From contig CAJUGO010000004.1 of assembly GCA_910585865.1 (NCBI GenBank), positions 1 to 64,000 on the forward strand: a DNA stretch of 64,000 nucleotides, read 5' to 3'. Below are positions 6,732 through 16,282 of the stretch, piece by piece. The DNA comes from an uncultured Ruminococcus sp. (lineage in GTDB: Bacteria; Bacillota; Clostridia; Oscillospirales; Acutalibacteraceae). The notes below the pieces were generated by a model. It was not told where the DNA came from, ran no database searches, and saw only the letters and a list, made by a program, of their open reading frames with translations. Position 1 is the first letter of the stretch. The number at the start of each line of letters is the position of its first letter. Both the position numbers and the translations under genes were made by a program.

Positions 6732-9700
6732 CTATGTAATAAAGATTTTTGTCAGTGTTTCTAGCGAAGATGCTCCTTCTTTGCATTTTACTGATATGCA
6801 CGGCTTTGCCCCTGCATTAAGTACTGCCTTGCCGTTAAGAGCTATAAGCAAATCCGCAACTGCCGGAGATTTAATTTCCTTTACATACAAAAGCAAAGTG
6901 CTGTCGTTTTGACGTATTTCATAAATTCCCATTGAATTTGCTTTGTTGCGCACAAGTGCAATATCCACAAGCCCCTGTACCGATTTGGGGATTTCTCCGA
7001 AACGGTCACGAAGTTCTGCTTTGACATCCTCAGCATCCTCTTTGTTTCGTATATCCGCTATCCTCCTGTACACATCAAGCCTTAACGTAAGGCTTTCAAC
7101 ATAATATTCAGGGATGTGAGCGTCAACTGATATATCAATAAGACAGTCCAAATCCTTTTCGGGATTTATTTCACCCTTTTCTTCACTAACCGCTTCACCC
7201 AGCAGTTTAAGATACATATCATATCCTACAGATTCCATATGACCGTGCTGCTGTGCACCCAAAATATTTCCTGCGCCTCTCAGCTCAAGATCGCGCATTG
7301 CAATTTTAAAGCCGCTGCCAAATTCGGTAAACTCACGTATTGCAGCAAGCCTTTTCTGCTGAATTTCTGTCAGAACCTTACTGCGCCTGAACGTAAAGTA
7401 TGCATATGCTCTCCTTACGCTTCTTCCGACGCGTCCTCTGATTTGGTGAAGCTGTGAAAGACCCATACAATCAGCATTTTCGATAATAAGAGTATTAGCA
7501 TTCGGCAAGTCCACACCGGTTTCTATTATAGTGGTGCATACCAGAACATCCACCTCCTGCTCCAGCATTTTGCGCCAAACCTCGCTAAGCTCTTTTTCAT
7601 TCATTTTTCCGTGTCCTACAGCAATCTTAGCCTCAGGTACGGCTTCAAGAATTTTGTTTGCCGCCGAACTTATTGTTTCAACATTATTATGAAGGTAAAA
7701 TACCTGTCCCCCTCTTCTTAGCTCTCTGCGGATTGCCTCGTGGATAACAGCTTCATCATGCTCAAGCACATAGGTCTGTACCGGTTGTCTGTTCATGGGA
7801 GCCTCTTCAATTACGCTCATATCACGAAGTCCGCTCATGGCCATATTAAGAGTTCTCGGTATAGGGGTAGCCGACAATGTAAGCACATCTACATTTTTGC
7901 ATATTTCCTTGAACCGTTCTTTCTGCGCAACACCAAAACGCTGTTCCTCGTCGATAATAGCAAGACCGAGGTCTCTGAACTCCACATCTTTCTGCACAAG
8001 ACGGTGAGTGCCGACAATCATATCAATTTCGCCCTTTTTCAGCTTTTGCAGAATTTCCCTCTGCTGTTTTGCAGTTCTGAAACGTGAAAGCAGCTCTACC
8101 CTGATAGGATATCCCTCAAAGCGTTTTGTCACCGTCTGATAATGCTGCCATGCAAGAATTGTTGTCGGACACAAAAGGGCGCACTGCTTGGAGTCGGCGG
8201 CACACTTAAACGCGGCCCTTAGCGCTACCTCAGTTTTTCCGAACCCTACATCTCCGCACAAAAGTCTGTCCATAGGTGAGGTTTTTTCCATATCACGTTT
8301 TATTTCTCTGCAGCAGCGAAGCTGGTCGGGCGTTTCGTCGTATTCAAAACTCATTTCAAAATCTCTCTGCCACTCGCTGTCACGGGAAAAAGCATAGCCC
8401 TTGGCTTTCATTCTTGCTGAATAAAGCGCAATAAGCTCCTTTGCTATATCCTTAACGGAGGATTTAACCCTTGCTTTTGCCTTTTGCCAGTCGCCAGAAC
8501 CGAGCCGGCTGAGCCTTACAGTTGAGTTTTCACGGGGACCGATATATTTTGCAACCATGTCAAGCTGGGTAACCGGAACATAAAGCGCATCGCCCTTTGC
8601 ATAATCAATTTTTATATAATCCTTTGTCACACCGTGAGTATCAATCTTGCGTATTCCGCTGAAAACACCTATTCCATGTACACTGTGTACCACATAATCT
8701 CCGGCAGAAAGTTCCGAAAGACTGTATATTTCCTGTCCGTTTTTCGCCTTGCGCTTTTTCTTTTTCTCAGGTCTGTAAGCAGTCTGATTATATGTAATTG
8801 CAAAAAACTTTTCCCCCGGATATTCAAATCCTGCGCTCAATGCACCTGTCAATACATACAGACGGCCTTTTTGAGTATTTTTAAGATTTTCTTCGCAGCT
8901 TGCGTCAAAACCATCCCTCTTAAGCGACTCACACAAATTTTGAGCCGCTCTCTTTGTTCCTGCAAAAATAACGCCTCTGCTGTCCGGGGTAAAAAGTCCG
9001 TTTAAATCCTCGCTCAGCTGTTTGTATGATCCGCCCCATGCGGAAAGCTGTTTTGTTGAAAAACTTATAATTTCGCTGAATTTCAGTGTCGTACTGCCGT
9101 GAACAAAATTTTCCAGCACAATTGTGCCATGCCCCTGCAAAAATTCGGTACACTCGTTAAAGGTCAGAGTAAATCTGTCGAATCCTCTGCAAAGGACACC
9201 GTCCTCAAACCCCTGTTTAAGAGTTTCTGCACTGATAAAATCCATTGCCTTGCCGCGTTCACGTATTGTGTTGAACTCAGAGGCAAAAACAATCGTATTT
9301 CTGTCAAGATAATCAAACAGTGATTCGGGTTTGTCATATATTTGATTTATAAACTTGTCGGCATTTGCAATCAGCGTTCCGCTCCGTATAAGTTCAGCTT
9401 CACAAAACAGCTTTTGCTTTGCCTTTGCGCTGTTTTTTGATCGAAGCAAATCGGCCTTGTGAACAATGGTGTCTGCAAGCTTATTCCTGTCGCTGATTAT
9501 TATCTCAGTCGACGGTGACAGCTTGATTTTCCCTGTTTTTTTAAAACGTCTCTGAGTTTCGGTATCAAAATAACTTAAATCAATAATCTCATCGCCCCAA
9601 AACTCGGCTCTGACAGGATACTCGCTGTCAGGCATAAAGAAATCAAGAATGCCGCCTCTCAGCGAAAATTGTCCGCTTCCCTCAACAGCGTCAAAGCGCT

Positions 9701-10178
9701 CGTATCCAAGTAAGGTTAGTGCCTTTACAGCTTTGTCAACGGCAATTTCCCTGCCCTCTTCAAAAACAATTGCAGACTCACAAAGCACTTTTTTCGGAAC
9801 GGTCAGCTGAGAAGCAGCGTCAATGCAGGCTATAACCACATCACATTCCTTATCAATTATCTTTAACAGCACTTTCAGTCTTGCATGTTCATATTCTTGC
9901 GATCTGCTCTGAAAATCAAGAAAATTAAAATCACGGACAGGATAAACATATGCCCTCAATCCCATACAGCTAAGATCATTGCACAGTGTCTGTGCTTCCT
10001 TTTCATCAGAAGCAATGCATAAAGCCGCCGTGTTTTTCAGGCGGCAAAGTGCATATATAATATTTGCCTTATTTACGGCGGACAAACCGGATGCACATAC
10101 GGTTCTTCCCTGTTTTGTATTATTCAGAAGAGTTTTAAATGCCTCGTTATTTTTTAGAACATCAATCAAAAATTCCAT
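6732..10178 (-). CDS. mfd: Transcription-repair coupling factor
   Basis: 1148 residues, full length for Mfd, the ATP-driven translocase that removes RNA polymerase stalled at lesions and recruits UvrA. The order seen is a degenerate UvrB-like N-terminal part (FPVRDFNFLDFQ-like YPVRDFNFLDF; RGGILDFF), an RNA polymerase-binding domain (SAGDYVVHSVHGIGVF near 480), and a RecG-type helicase core with Walker A GDVGFGKTE (about 640), the DEEQ box IIDEEQRFG, motif III SATPIPRTLNMA and motif VI QIRGRVGRS. The C-terminal TRCF domain follows. It sits in the classical glmU-prs-pth-mfd-prsA order. No defect is seen. Confidence 0.97.
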   Translation of the reverse strand: MEFLIDVLKNNEAFKTLLNNTKQGRTVCASGLSAVNKANIIYALCRLKNTAALCIASDEKEAQTLCNDLSCMGLRAYVYPVRDFNFLDFQSRSQEYEHARLKVLLKIIDKECDVVIACIDAASQLTVPKKVLCESAIVFEEGREIAVDKAVKALTLLGYERFDAVEGSGQFSLRGGILDFFMPDSEYPVRAEFWGDEIIDLSYFDTETQRRFKKTGKIKLSPSTEIIISDRNKLADTIVHKADLLRSKNSAKAKQKLFCEAELIRSGTLIANADKFINQIYDKPESLFDYLDRNTIVFASEFNTIRERGKAMDFISAETLKQGFEDGVLCRGFDRFTLTFNECTEFLQGHGTIVLENFVHGSTTLKFSEIISFSTKQLSAWGGSYKQLSEDLNGLFTPDSRGVIFAGTKRAAQNLCESLKRDGFDASCEENLKNTQKGRLYVLTGALSAGFEYPGEKFFAITYNQTAYRPEKKKKRKAKNGQEIYSLSELSAGDYVVHSVHGIGVFSGIRKIDTHGVTKDYIKIDYAKGDALYVPVTQLDMVAKYIGPRENSTVRLSRLGSGDWQKAKARVKSSVKDIAKELIALYSARMKAKGYAFSRDSEWQRDFEMSFEYDETPDQLRCCREIKRDMEKTSPMDRLLCGDVGFGKTEVALRAAFKCAADSKQCALLCPTTILAWQHYQTVTKRFEGYPIRVELLSRFRTAKQQREILQKLKKGEIDMIVGTHRLVQKDVEFRDLGLAIIDEEQRFGVAQKERFKEICKNVDVLTLSATPIPRTLNMAMSGLRDMSVIEEAPMNRQPVQTYVLEHDEAVIHEAIRRELRRGGQVFYLHNNVETISSAANKILEAVPEAKIAVGHGKMNEKELSEVWRKMLEQEVDVLVCTTIIETGVDLPNANTLIIENADCMGLSQLHQIRGRVGRSVRRAYAYFTFRRSKVLTEIQQKRLAAIREFTEFGSGFKIAMRDLELRGAGNILGAQQHGHMESVGYDMYLKLLGEAVSEEKGEINPEKDLDCLIDISVDAHIPEYYVESLTLRLDVYRRIADIRNKEDAEDVKAELRDRFGEIPKSVQGLVDIALVRNKANSMGIYEIRQNDSTLLLYVKEIKSPAVADLLIALNGKAVLNAGAKPCISVKCKEGASSLETLTKIFIT

Positions 10179-10447
10179 TTTTTCACCAAATTATAAAAAA
10201 ATTGTGCGCAGCACGCGCAGTGTTCCGCTGTATCGCTGTATAAATAAAATATAAAACTAAAAACAAAAATAATGCATATAGAACTGCACAAATTCCCACT
10301 CATGAAAATGTTTAGCTTATGAAAGACAGCGCAGTCCTTACGGCAGAAAACATTGTTTTATTTTCTAAAATTTCTCCGCCTCACCAGATCTGCAGTGCAT
10401 TCCTGTACACAAAAAGGTTTTTGAAAGCTGTAATTTATTTAAAACCC

Positions 10448-11029
10448 TCAGTTAAACAGATTCATTGCTCTGTCCGTTTTGCCTTCAATAATAAGCTCGA
10501 CTGCCTTTGCGGCATTATCAAACATATTTTTCATAAGTTTATACTCGTCACTTGTAAACCGTGACAAAACCCAGTCAGCCAAATCCCATCCCGGATTGGG
10601 CTTTGCGCCTATCCCGATTTTAATCCGCGGAAATGCATCACTGCCTGTTAAATAAATAATACTGCGCATACCCTTTTGACCGCCGTCGCTTCCCTTTGAA
10701 CGAATACGCATTTTGCCTACATCAAGTGAGATATCGTCAAAAATAACTATTACATTTTCCGGCGGAATTTTATAGAAATTCATTGCCTCAACAACCGCCT
10801 GACCACTGTTGTTCATATAGGTTGTCGGCTTCATAAGCATTACCTTTGCTCCAGATATGCTGCATTCACCCACAAAGCTTTTAAATTTAATTTTATTGAC
10901 TTTACATCCAAACTTTTCAGCAATGCAGTCCGCCGCAAGCCATCCAGTGTTGTGGCGGGTATGCTCGTATTTTTTGTCGGGGTTTCCAAGTCCCACAACG
11001 AGGTATTCAACCGAAGAGTATTTATTCAT
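10448..11029 (-). CDS. pth: Peptidyl-tRNA hydrolase
   Basis: Cleaves peptidyl-tRNA released from stalled ribosomes and recycles the tRNA. Family signatures are YLVVGLGNPDKKYEHTRHNTG (with the conserved N and the catalytic H in the T-R-H-N segment), KPTTYMNNSG, and IFDDISLDVGKMRIR with the catalytic Asp, then SDGGQKGMRSI. The best start is ATG 11029 (MNKYSSVEYL), giving 193 residues; the frame extends to 11068 but those residues are not family-like. It lies between prs and mfd, 269 nt upstream of mfd. Confidence 0.95.
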   Translation of the reverse strand: MNKYSSVEYLVVGLGNPDKKYEHTRHNTGWLAADCIAEKFGCKVNKIKFKSFVGECSISGAKVMLMKPTTYMNNSGQAVVEAMNFYKIPPENVIVIFDDISLDVGKMRIRSKGSDGGQKGMRSIIYLTGSDAFPRIKIGIGAKPNPGWDLADWVLSRFTSDEYKLMKNMFDNAAKAVELIIEGKTDRAMNLFN

Positions 11030-11216
11030 ATCTTTTAATCCGGGGAAACAAAATAATCCCGAATTCATCCTTTCTTGTAAATTACCGTTTATTTTATTGC
11101 CGACAGCAACATTTAGTTATACGATGCGTTAATTCGATTTTCATTGAACACTAATTTAACATATACCTTTATTATATACTGCCGGGTTATCATAATTTGC
11201 AGTTAAACGGCGAAAC

Positions 11217-11237
11217 GGCGGGTTAATAAAACCCGCC
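11217..11237 (-). terminator. Hairpin between prs and pth
   Basis: A perfect stem GGCGGGTT/AACCCGCC with a 5-nt AT-rich loop lies 47 nt downstream of prs. On the minus strand it is followed by GTTTCGCCGTTT, a weak T-rich tail, so it is a probable but leaky terminator. Confidence 0.55.
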
Positions 11238-11283
11238 TGCTTAATTGATTTAATTTTTGTCTTCCGTAATCCGTTCCGACTTA

Positions 11284-12243
11284 TCAGCCGAATGCAGCTG
11301 TAAACGGCTTGTCATTGTAGATTCTTGCGATAGCCTCTGCAAATGTAGGCGCTACCGGAAGAATTGTGAACTTATCAATCATCTTTTCCTCCGGAACAGG
11401 AATTGTATCAAGCAGTACAACCTCTTTTATTGCACTGTTCTTGATTCTCTCAATTGCAGGTCCTGACAGCACTGCATGAGTTGCACAGGCATAAACCTCA
11501 GTTGCACCGCCCTTTTCAACAATAGCGTTTGCAGCATTGCAGAGTGTGCCCGCCGTATCTATCATATCGTCAACAAGGATAACTTTTTTGCCTCTTGCAT
11601 CACCTATTATGTTCATAACCTCGCACACATTTGCCTTTGGTCTGCGCTTATCAATAATTGCAAGACCTGTGCCGATTTTTGACGCAAAGTTTCTTGAACG
11701 AGTAACTGAACCCAGGTCAGGGGATACTACAATATAATCATCCGGATTTCCGCCGATTTTCTCTCTCATATGGTTTGCAAGCAGAGCGGCGCCGTGGAGA
11801 TGGTCTACCGGAATGTTAAAGAAACCCTGGATCTGGTTAGCGTGAAGATCCATTGTAAGTACACGGTCTGCGCCTGCACTGGTGATAATATCAGCGCAAA
11901 GTTTTGCTGAAATCGGATCTCTTGCCTTTGCCTTTCTGTCCTGTCTTGCATAGCCGAAGTATGGCATAACCGCAGTGATTCTCGCAGCAGACGCACGCTT
12001 CATAGCGTCAATCATTATGAGCATTTCCATAAGATTGTCATTTACAGGCGTGCAGGTTGACTGTACAATAAAGCAGTCGCTGCCGCGGACAGATTCGTGA
12101 AGCGAAACAGCAATTTCGCCGTCCGAAAACTGTGTGCAGTCGCTTTTGCCGAGCGGCAAGCCAAGACAGCCTGCAATGCCCTGAGCTACATCAACATTTG
12201 AACTGCCGGTGAAAATTTTGATGTCCTTACCGTGAAAATTCAT
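11284..12243 (-). CDS. prs: Ribose-phosphate pyrophosphokinase (PRPP synthase)
   Basis: 319 residues, normal class I length. It makes PRPP from ribose 5-phosphate and ATP for nucleotide, histidine and NAD synthesis. Visible motifs are the N-terminal IFTGSSN and FSDGEIAVSLHESVRG, the catalytic flexible-loop stretch YARQDRKAKARDPISAK, the divalent-cation motif DLHANQIQGFF, and the PRPP-binding motif VILVDDMIDTAGT. It is downstream of the glmU-like gene in the order usual for Firmicutes, but a MITE-like palindrome separates the two. Confidence 0.97.
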   Translation of the reverse strand: MNFHGKDIKIFTGSSNVDVAQGIAGCLGLPLGKSDCTQFSDGEIAVSLHESVRGSDCFIVQSTCTPVNDNLMEMLIMIDAMKRASAARITAVMPYFGYARQDRKAKARDPISAKLCADIITSAGADRVLTMDLHANQIQGFFNIPVDHLHGAALLANHMREKIGGNPDDYIVVSPDLGSVTRSRNFASKIGTGLAIIDKRRPKANVCEVMNIIGDARGKKVILVDDMIDTAGTLCNAANAIVEKGGATEVYACATHAVLSGPAIERIKNSAIKEVVLLDTIPVPEEKMIDKFTILPVAPTFAEAIARIYNDKPFTAAFG

Positions 12244-12300
12244 TGTAATAACTCCTTTGAATTTTTTTGTGTATTTTAATGTATCTTATTTGTCTTTATT

Positions 12301-12463
12301 AGGGCGTATCTGAAAACAGAAAAATGACTGAAAATTTCGCTAAGGCGAGGTGAGTTCAAGTAAAAAAGCGCAGAAATACTGACGTATTTCGAGCATTTTT
12401 TACGATGAAATCACCCGTATTAGTAGAAATTGACAGTTTTTTTTGAGTTTTCAGATAGCCCCT
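12301..12463. mobile_element. MITE-like palindromic element with terminal inverted repeats
   Basis: About 163 bp, non-coding. The ends AGGGCGTATCTGAAAAC (12301-12317) and GTTTTCAGATAGCCCCT (12447-12463) are inverted repeats with two central mismatches. Inside, the whole body folds on itself: GGTGA/TCACC, TTCA/TGAA, TAAAAAA/TTTTTTA and GAAATAC/GTATTTC are nested around a short centre near 12390. The outer TATCTGAAAAC-type ends resemble insertion-sequence ends, so it is probably mobilised by a transposase elsewhere. I cannot see a clear target-site duplication. Only one copy was noticed in the window. Confidence 0.7.
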
Positions 12464-12470
12464 AATTAAC

Positions 12471-13220
12471 TTAGCAGCTGTATCCCTTTTCTCTTGCAAT
12501 CACGTTAAGCTCTTCAAGCTGTCCGGGATCATTGGCGCCGAGCACGGTATCGCTGCATTCAGCAGTGTAAGCACCTGCTTTTTTGCCGTCCTCAATCAAA
12601 AGCTTAAGCGCATCCGGCAAATAATATTCTTTTGCATTGTTGTCAGCCTTTATCCTGTCAAGCACCGACAAAAGAAGCCGGCAGTCAAACCAAAAGCCGC
12701 CCGAATTAACCTCTTTGATTCTGAGTGTTTCCTCGTCGGCATCCTTTTGCTCAACAATTGCCTTAAGCAAACCGTTTTCATCGCGTACAATTCGTCCGTA
12801 ACCCGTTGAATCATCAACATTTGCAGAAATAACGGTTGCGGCACAGTTCTCCTCTTCATGCTGTGCAAGAGCGTTCATAATTGTTTTGCTGTCCATAAAC
12901 GGCGCATCGCCGTTTAATATGATAACATTGCCGCTGTGTTTTTGCAAGAATTCCTTTGCCATCATTACAGCATGACCCGTACCAAGCCTTTCAGCCTGAT
13001 AAACGCTTTCAACCTCAAAATCAAGAGTTGAAATAAAATCTTCAATACATTCCTTTTTAAAGCCCTTGACAATACAAATATCGTCAATTCCTGCATTTTT
13101 GAGTGCAGAAATAACCCATTCAAGCATAGGCTTGCCAAGCACCTGAGACAGTGTTTTGGGTTTGTCAGACTTCATACGCTTGCCCTCGCCTCCGGCAAGA
13201 ATAACGGCACAATTCTTCAT
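12471..13220 (-). CDS. UDP-GlcNAc pyrophosphorylase-type nucleotidyltransferase (GlmU N-domain only)
   Basis: 249 residues carrying only the nucleotidyltransferase half of GlmU: LAGGEGKRMKSDKPKTL at the N-terminus, ERLGTGHAVMMA near residue 80, NGDAPFMDSKTI near 100 and VNSGGFWF near 170. It would join GlcNAc 1-phosphate and UTP to make UDP-GlcNAc for the cell wall. Full GlmU has about 450 residues with a left-handed beta-helix acetyltransferase domain, which is absent here. The stop codon is 8 nt from the MITE-like element. Either the family is naturally short in this lineage or the 3' half was lost. The acetyltransferase step must then be done by another protein. Confidence 0.85.
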   Translation of the reverse strand: MKNCAVILAGGEGKRMKSDKPKTLSQVLGKPMLEWVISALKNAGIDDICIVKGFKKECIEDFISTLDFEVESVYQAERLGTGHAVMMAKEFLQKHSGNVIILNGDAPFMDSKTIMNALAQHEEENCAATVISANVDDSTGYGRIVRDENGLLKAIVEQKDADEETLRIKEVNSGGFWFDCRLLLSVLDRIKADNNAKEYYLPDALKLLIEDGKKAGAYTAECSDTVLGANDPGQLEELNVIAREKGYSC

Positions 13221-13443
13221 ATTTTTGCTCCTCGTAAGCTTTTATCCAATGTATTACGGGCACAAAAAGCCCAAGTTTATACCTTAATATTATCTCACAA
13301 AAATTACAAATTTCAAGTGAAATTTACAAAAAATCCGCCGTATGCGTATAATTTAAACGATTTATACAATATTAATAAAATTTAACCTCGTTTTTTTATA
13401 ATAAAAATTTTTCAAAAAAATGTGGCTATTTTCTCCAATCTTT

Positions 13444-13496
13444 GTTATAATAACTGATAGGCTTATACAAGCTGGCAAAATATGGTCTATTTTGCC
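13444..13496 (+). promoter_or_regulatory. ppdK promoter and leader hairpin
   Basis: An extended -10 box (TGT then TATAAT at 13446-13451) lies about 85 nt upstream of the ppdK ATG; no good -35 is visible. In the leader a perfect hairpin GGCAAAAT/ATTTTGCC with a 7-nt loop (13474-13481 with 13489-13496) lies about 25 nt before the ribosome site AGGAGG. The rest of the 315-nt divergent spacer (13221-13535) is very AT-rich with nothing else recognised. Confidence 0.5.
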
Positions 13497-13535
13497 GCAG
13501 CCGTATATATTTATTTTTATAGGAGGATTACCAAT

Positions 13536-16163
13536 ATGGCAAACAAATGGGTATACCTTTTTACAGAAGGTAATGCTAACATGCGTGAGCTCCTTGGCGG
13601 TAAGGGCGCTAACCTTGCAGAAATGACAGGTTTAGGACTTCCAGTACCTCAGGGATTCACCATTACAACAGAAGCTTGTACTCAGTACTATGAGGACGGC
13701 AGAGAGATCAATGATGAAATCCAGGGTCAGATTAACGAATACATCGTAAAGATGGAAGAAATTACAGGCAAAAAGTTCGGCGATAAAGAGAATCCGCTTC
13801 TCGTATCTGTTCGTTCAGGTGCCCGCGCTTCAATGCCCGGTATGATGGATACAATTCTTAACCTTGGTCTTAACGAAACTGTTGTTAACGTTATTGCTGA
13901 AAAGTCAAACAATCCGCGTTGGGCTTGGGACTGCTACAGAAGATTTATCCAGATGTATTCCGATGTAGTTATGGAAGTTGGTAAGAAATATTTTGAAGAG
14001 CTTATCGATAAGATGAAGGCTGAGAGAGGCGTTACATTTGACGTTGAACTTACTGCAGACGACCTCAAAGAGCTTGCTTCACAGTTTAAGGCTGAATATA
14101 AATCAAAAATCGGCGAGGACTTCCCCGATGATCCTAAGGAGCAGTTAATGGGAGCTGTTAAGGCAGTATTCCGTTCATGGGACAACCCTCGTGCAAATGT
14201 ATACCGCCGTGACAACGATATTCCTTATTCATGGGGTACAGCTGTAAATGTACAGTCAATGGCATTCGGTAATATGGGTGATGACTGCGGTACAGGCGTT
14301 GCATTTACACGTGATCCTGCTACAGGCGAAAAGAAACTCATGGGTGAGTTCCTTATAAACGCACAGGGCGAAGACGTTGTTGCCGGAGTTCGTACTCCTA
14401 TGCCTATTGCTAAGATGGCTGAAGAGTTCCCTGAAGCTTTTGAGCAGTTCCAGAGTGTTTGCCAGAAGCTTGAAAATCATTACAGAGATATGCAGGATAT
14501 GGAGTTTACTGTTGAAAACAAGAAGCTCTATATGCTCCAGACAAGAAACGGTAAGAGAACAGCTCAGGCTGCTTTAAAGATTGCTTGCGACCTCGTTGAC
14601 GAAGGCATGAGAACAGAAGAAGAAGCTGTTGCAATGATCGATCCCCGTAACCTTGATACACTTCTCCACCCACAGTTTGATGCTGCTGCACTTAAGGCTG
14701 CAACACCAATGGGCAAGGGTCTCGGCGCTTCTCCGGGTGCTGCATGCGGTAAGGTTGTATTCACAGCTGAGGATGCAGAAGCTTGGAATGCTAAGGGAGA
14801 AAAAGTTGTTCTTGTTCGTCTTGAAACATCACCGGAAGATATCACAGGCATGAAGGCTTCACAGGGTATCTTAACAGTTAGAGGCGGTATGACCTCTCAC
14901 GCTGCTGTTGTTGCCCGCGGCATGGGTACTTGCTGCGTATCAGGCTGCGGCGATATCAATATGGACGAAGAAAACAAGAAGTTCACACTCGCAGGCAAGG
15001 AATTCCACGAGGGCGACTACATTTCAATTGACGGTTCAACAGGTAACATCTATGACGGCATTATCCCTACAGTAGATGCTACAATCGCAGGCGAATTCGG
15101 CAGAATTATGGCTTGGGCAGATAAATACAGAACACTTAAGGTTAGAACAAATGCAGACACACCTGCTGACGCTAAAAAGGCTCGTGAGCTTGGTGCAGAA
15201 GGTATCGGTCTTTGCCGTACAGAGCATATGTTCTTTGAAGAGGACAGAATCGCTGCATTCAGAGAGATGATTTGCTCTGATACAGTTGAAGAGAGAGAAG
15301 CTGCTCTCGACAAGATTCTTCCATATCAGCAGGGCGACTTCGAGGCTCTTTATGAAGCTCTTGAAGGCAATCCTGTTACAATCAGATTCCTTGATCCGCC
15401 TCTCCATGAATTTGTTCCTACTGATGAAGCTGACATCCAGAAGCTTGCTGATGCACAGGGCAAATCTGTTGAAACAATCAAGGCTATTATCACTTCACTC
15501 CACGAGTTTAACCCAATGATGGGTCACCGCGGCTGCCGTCTTGCAGTAACATATCCTGAAATTGCAAAGATGCAGACAAAGGCTGTTATCCGCGCTGCTA
15601 TCAATGTTCAGAAAGCTCATCCTGACTGGACAGTTAAACCTGAAATTATGATTCCGCTCGTTTGCGAAATCAAAGAGCTTAAGTACGTTAAGAAGCTTGT
15701 AGTTGAAACAGCTGACGCTGAAATCGCTGCTGCTGACGTTGACCTTAAGTATGAGGTTGGTACAATGATCGAAATCCCAAGAGCTGCTCTTACAGCTGAT
15801 GAGATTGCTTCTGAAGCTGACTTCTTCTGCTTCGGTACTAACGACCTTACACAGATGACATTCGGTTTCTCAAGAGACGATGCAGGTAAGTTCCTTGATG
15901 CTTACTATGATGCAAAGATTTTTGAAAACGATCCGTTTGCTAAGCTTGACCAGACAGGTGTTGGCAAGCTTATGGAAACAGCTATCAAACTTGGCAAGCC
16001 TGTAAATGACAAGCTCCATGTTGGTATCTGCGGTGAGCACGGCGGCGATCCTTCTTCTGTTGAGTTCTGCCACAAGATTGGTCTTGACTATGTTTCATGT
16101 TCACCATTCCGTGTGCCGATTGCTCGTCTTGCTGCTGCACAGGCTGCTATTGCTAATAAGTAA
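13536..16163 (+). CDS. ppdK: Pyruvate, phosphate dikinase
   Basis: 875 residues from ATG 13536, which follows ATAGGAGGATTACCAAT. Interconverts pyruvate + ATP + Pi and PEP + AMP + PPi, and is used in glycolysis or gluconeogenesis of many anaerobes. The N-terminal ATP-grasp part contains GGKGANLAEMTGLGLPVPQGF and SVRSGARASMPGMMDT; the swivelling domain has the phosphohistidine motif GGMTSHAAVVARGMG; the C-terminal PEP barrel has the catalytic Cys motif HVGICGEHGGDP. Strong bias to a small set of codons suggests high expression. An in-frame ATG at 13482 lacks a ribosome site and gives a non-family extension. Confidence 0.97.
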   Translation: MANKWVYLFTEGNANMRELLGGKGANLAEMTGLGLPVPQGFTITTEACTQYYEDGREINDEIQGQINEYIVKMEEITGKKFGDKENPLLVSVRSGARASMPGMMDTILNLGLNETVVNVIAEKSNNPRWAWDCYRRFIQMYSDVVMEVGKKYFEELIDKMKAERGVTFDVELTADDLKELASQFKAEYKSKIGEDFPDDPKEQLMGAVKAVFRSWDNPRANVYRRDNDIPYSWGTAVNVQSMAFGNMGDDCGTGVAFTRDPATGEKKLMGEFLINAQGEDVVAGVRTPMPIAKMAEEFPEAFEQFQSVCQKLENHYRDMQDMEFTVENKKLYMLQTRNGKRTAQAALKIACDLVDEGMRTEEEAVAMIDPRNLDTLLHPQFDAAALKAATPMGKGLGASPGAACGKVVFTAEDAEAWNAKGEKVVLVRLETSPEDITGMKASQGILTVRGGMTSHAAVVARGMGTCCVSGCGDINMDEENKKFTLAGKEFHEGDYISIDGSTGNIYDGIIPTVDATIAGEFGRIMAWADKYRTLKVRTNADTPADAKKARELGAEGIGLCRTEHMFFEEDRIAAFREMICSDTVEEREAALDKILPYQQGDFEALYEALEGNPVTIRFLDPPLHEFVPTDEADIQKLADAQGKSVETIKAIITSLHEFNPMMGHRGCRLAVTYPEIAKMQTKAVIRAAINVQKAHPDWTVKPEIMIPLVCEIKELKYVKKLVVETADAEIAAADVDLKYEVGTMIEIPRAALTADEIASEADFFCFGTNDLTQMTFGFSRDDAGKFLDAYYDAKIFENDPFAKLDQTGVGKLMETAIKLGKPVNDKLHVGICGEHGGDPSSVEFCHKIGLDYVSCSPFRVPIARLAAAQAAIANK

Positions 16164-16233
16164 TTGATTTTAGGCAATTGTTAATTGGTAAAACCATTTA
16201 TCAGCCGTAAGGCAAAATTAAATATTAAATTCA

Positions 16234-16267
16234 GACCTTGCAGGAGAAATCCCGCAAGGTCTTTTTT
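16234..16267 (+). terminator. Terminator of ppdK
   Basis: Stem GACCTTGC/GCAAGGTC (16234-16241 with 16254-16261) followed by TTTTTT. It separates ppdK from the convergent phage cassette. Confidence 0.85.
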
Positions 16268-16282
16268 GTTTTTTAACCTGTA

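Noticed and set aside
13482..13535. Earlier in-frame ppdK start at 13482
   Set aside because: It has no ribosome site and adds residues not found in the family; ATG 13536 has AGGAGG.
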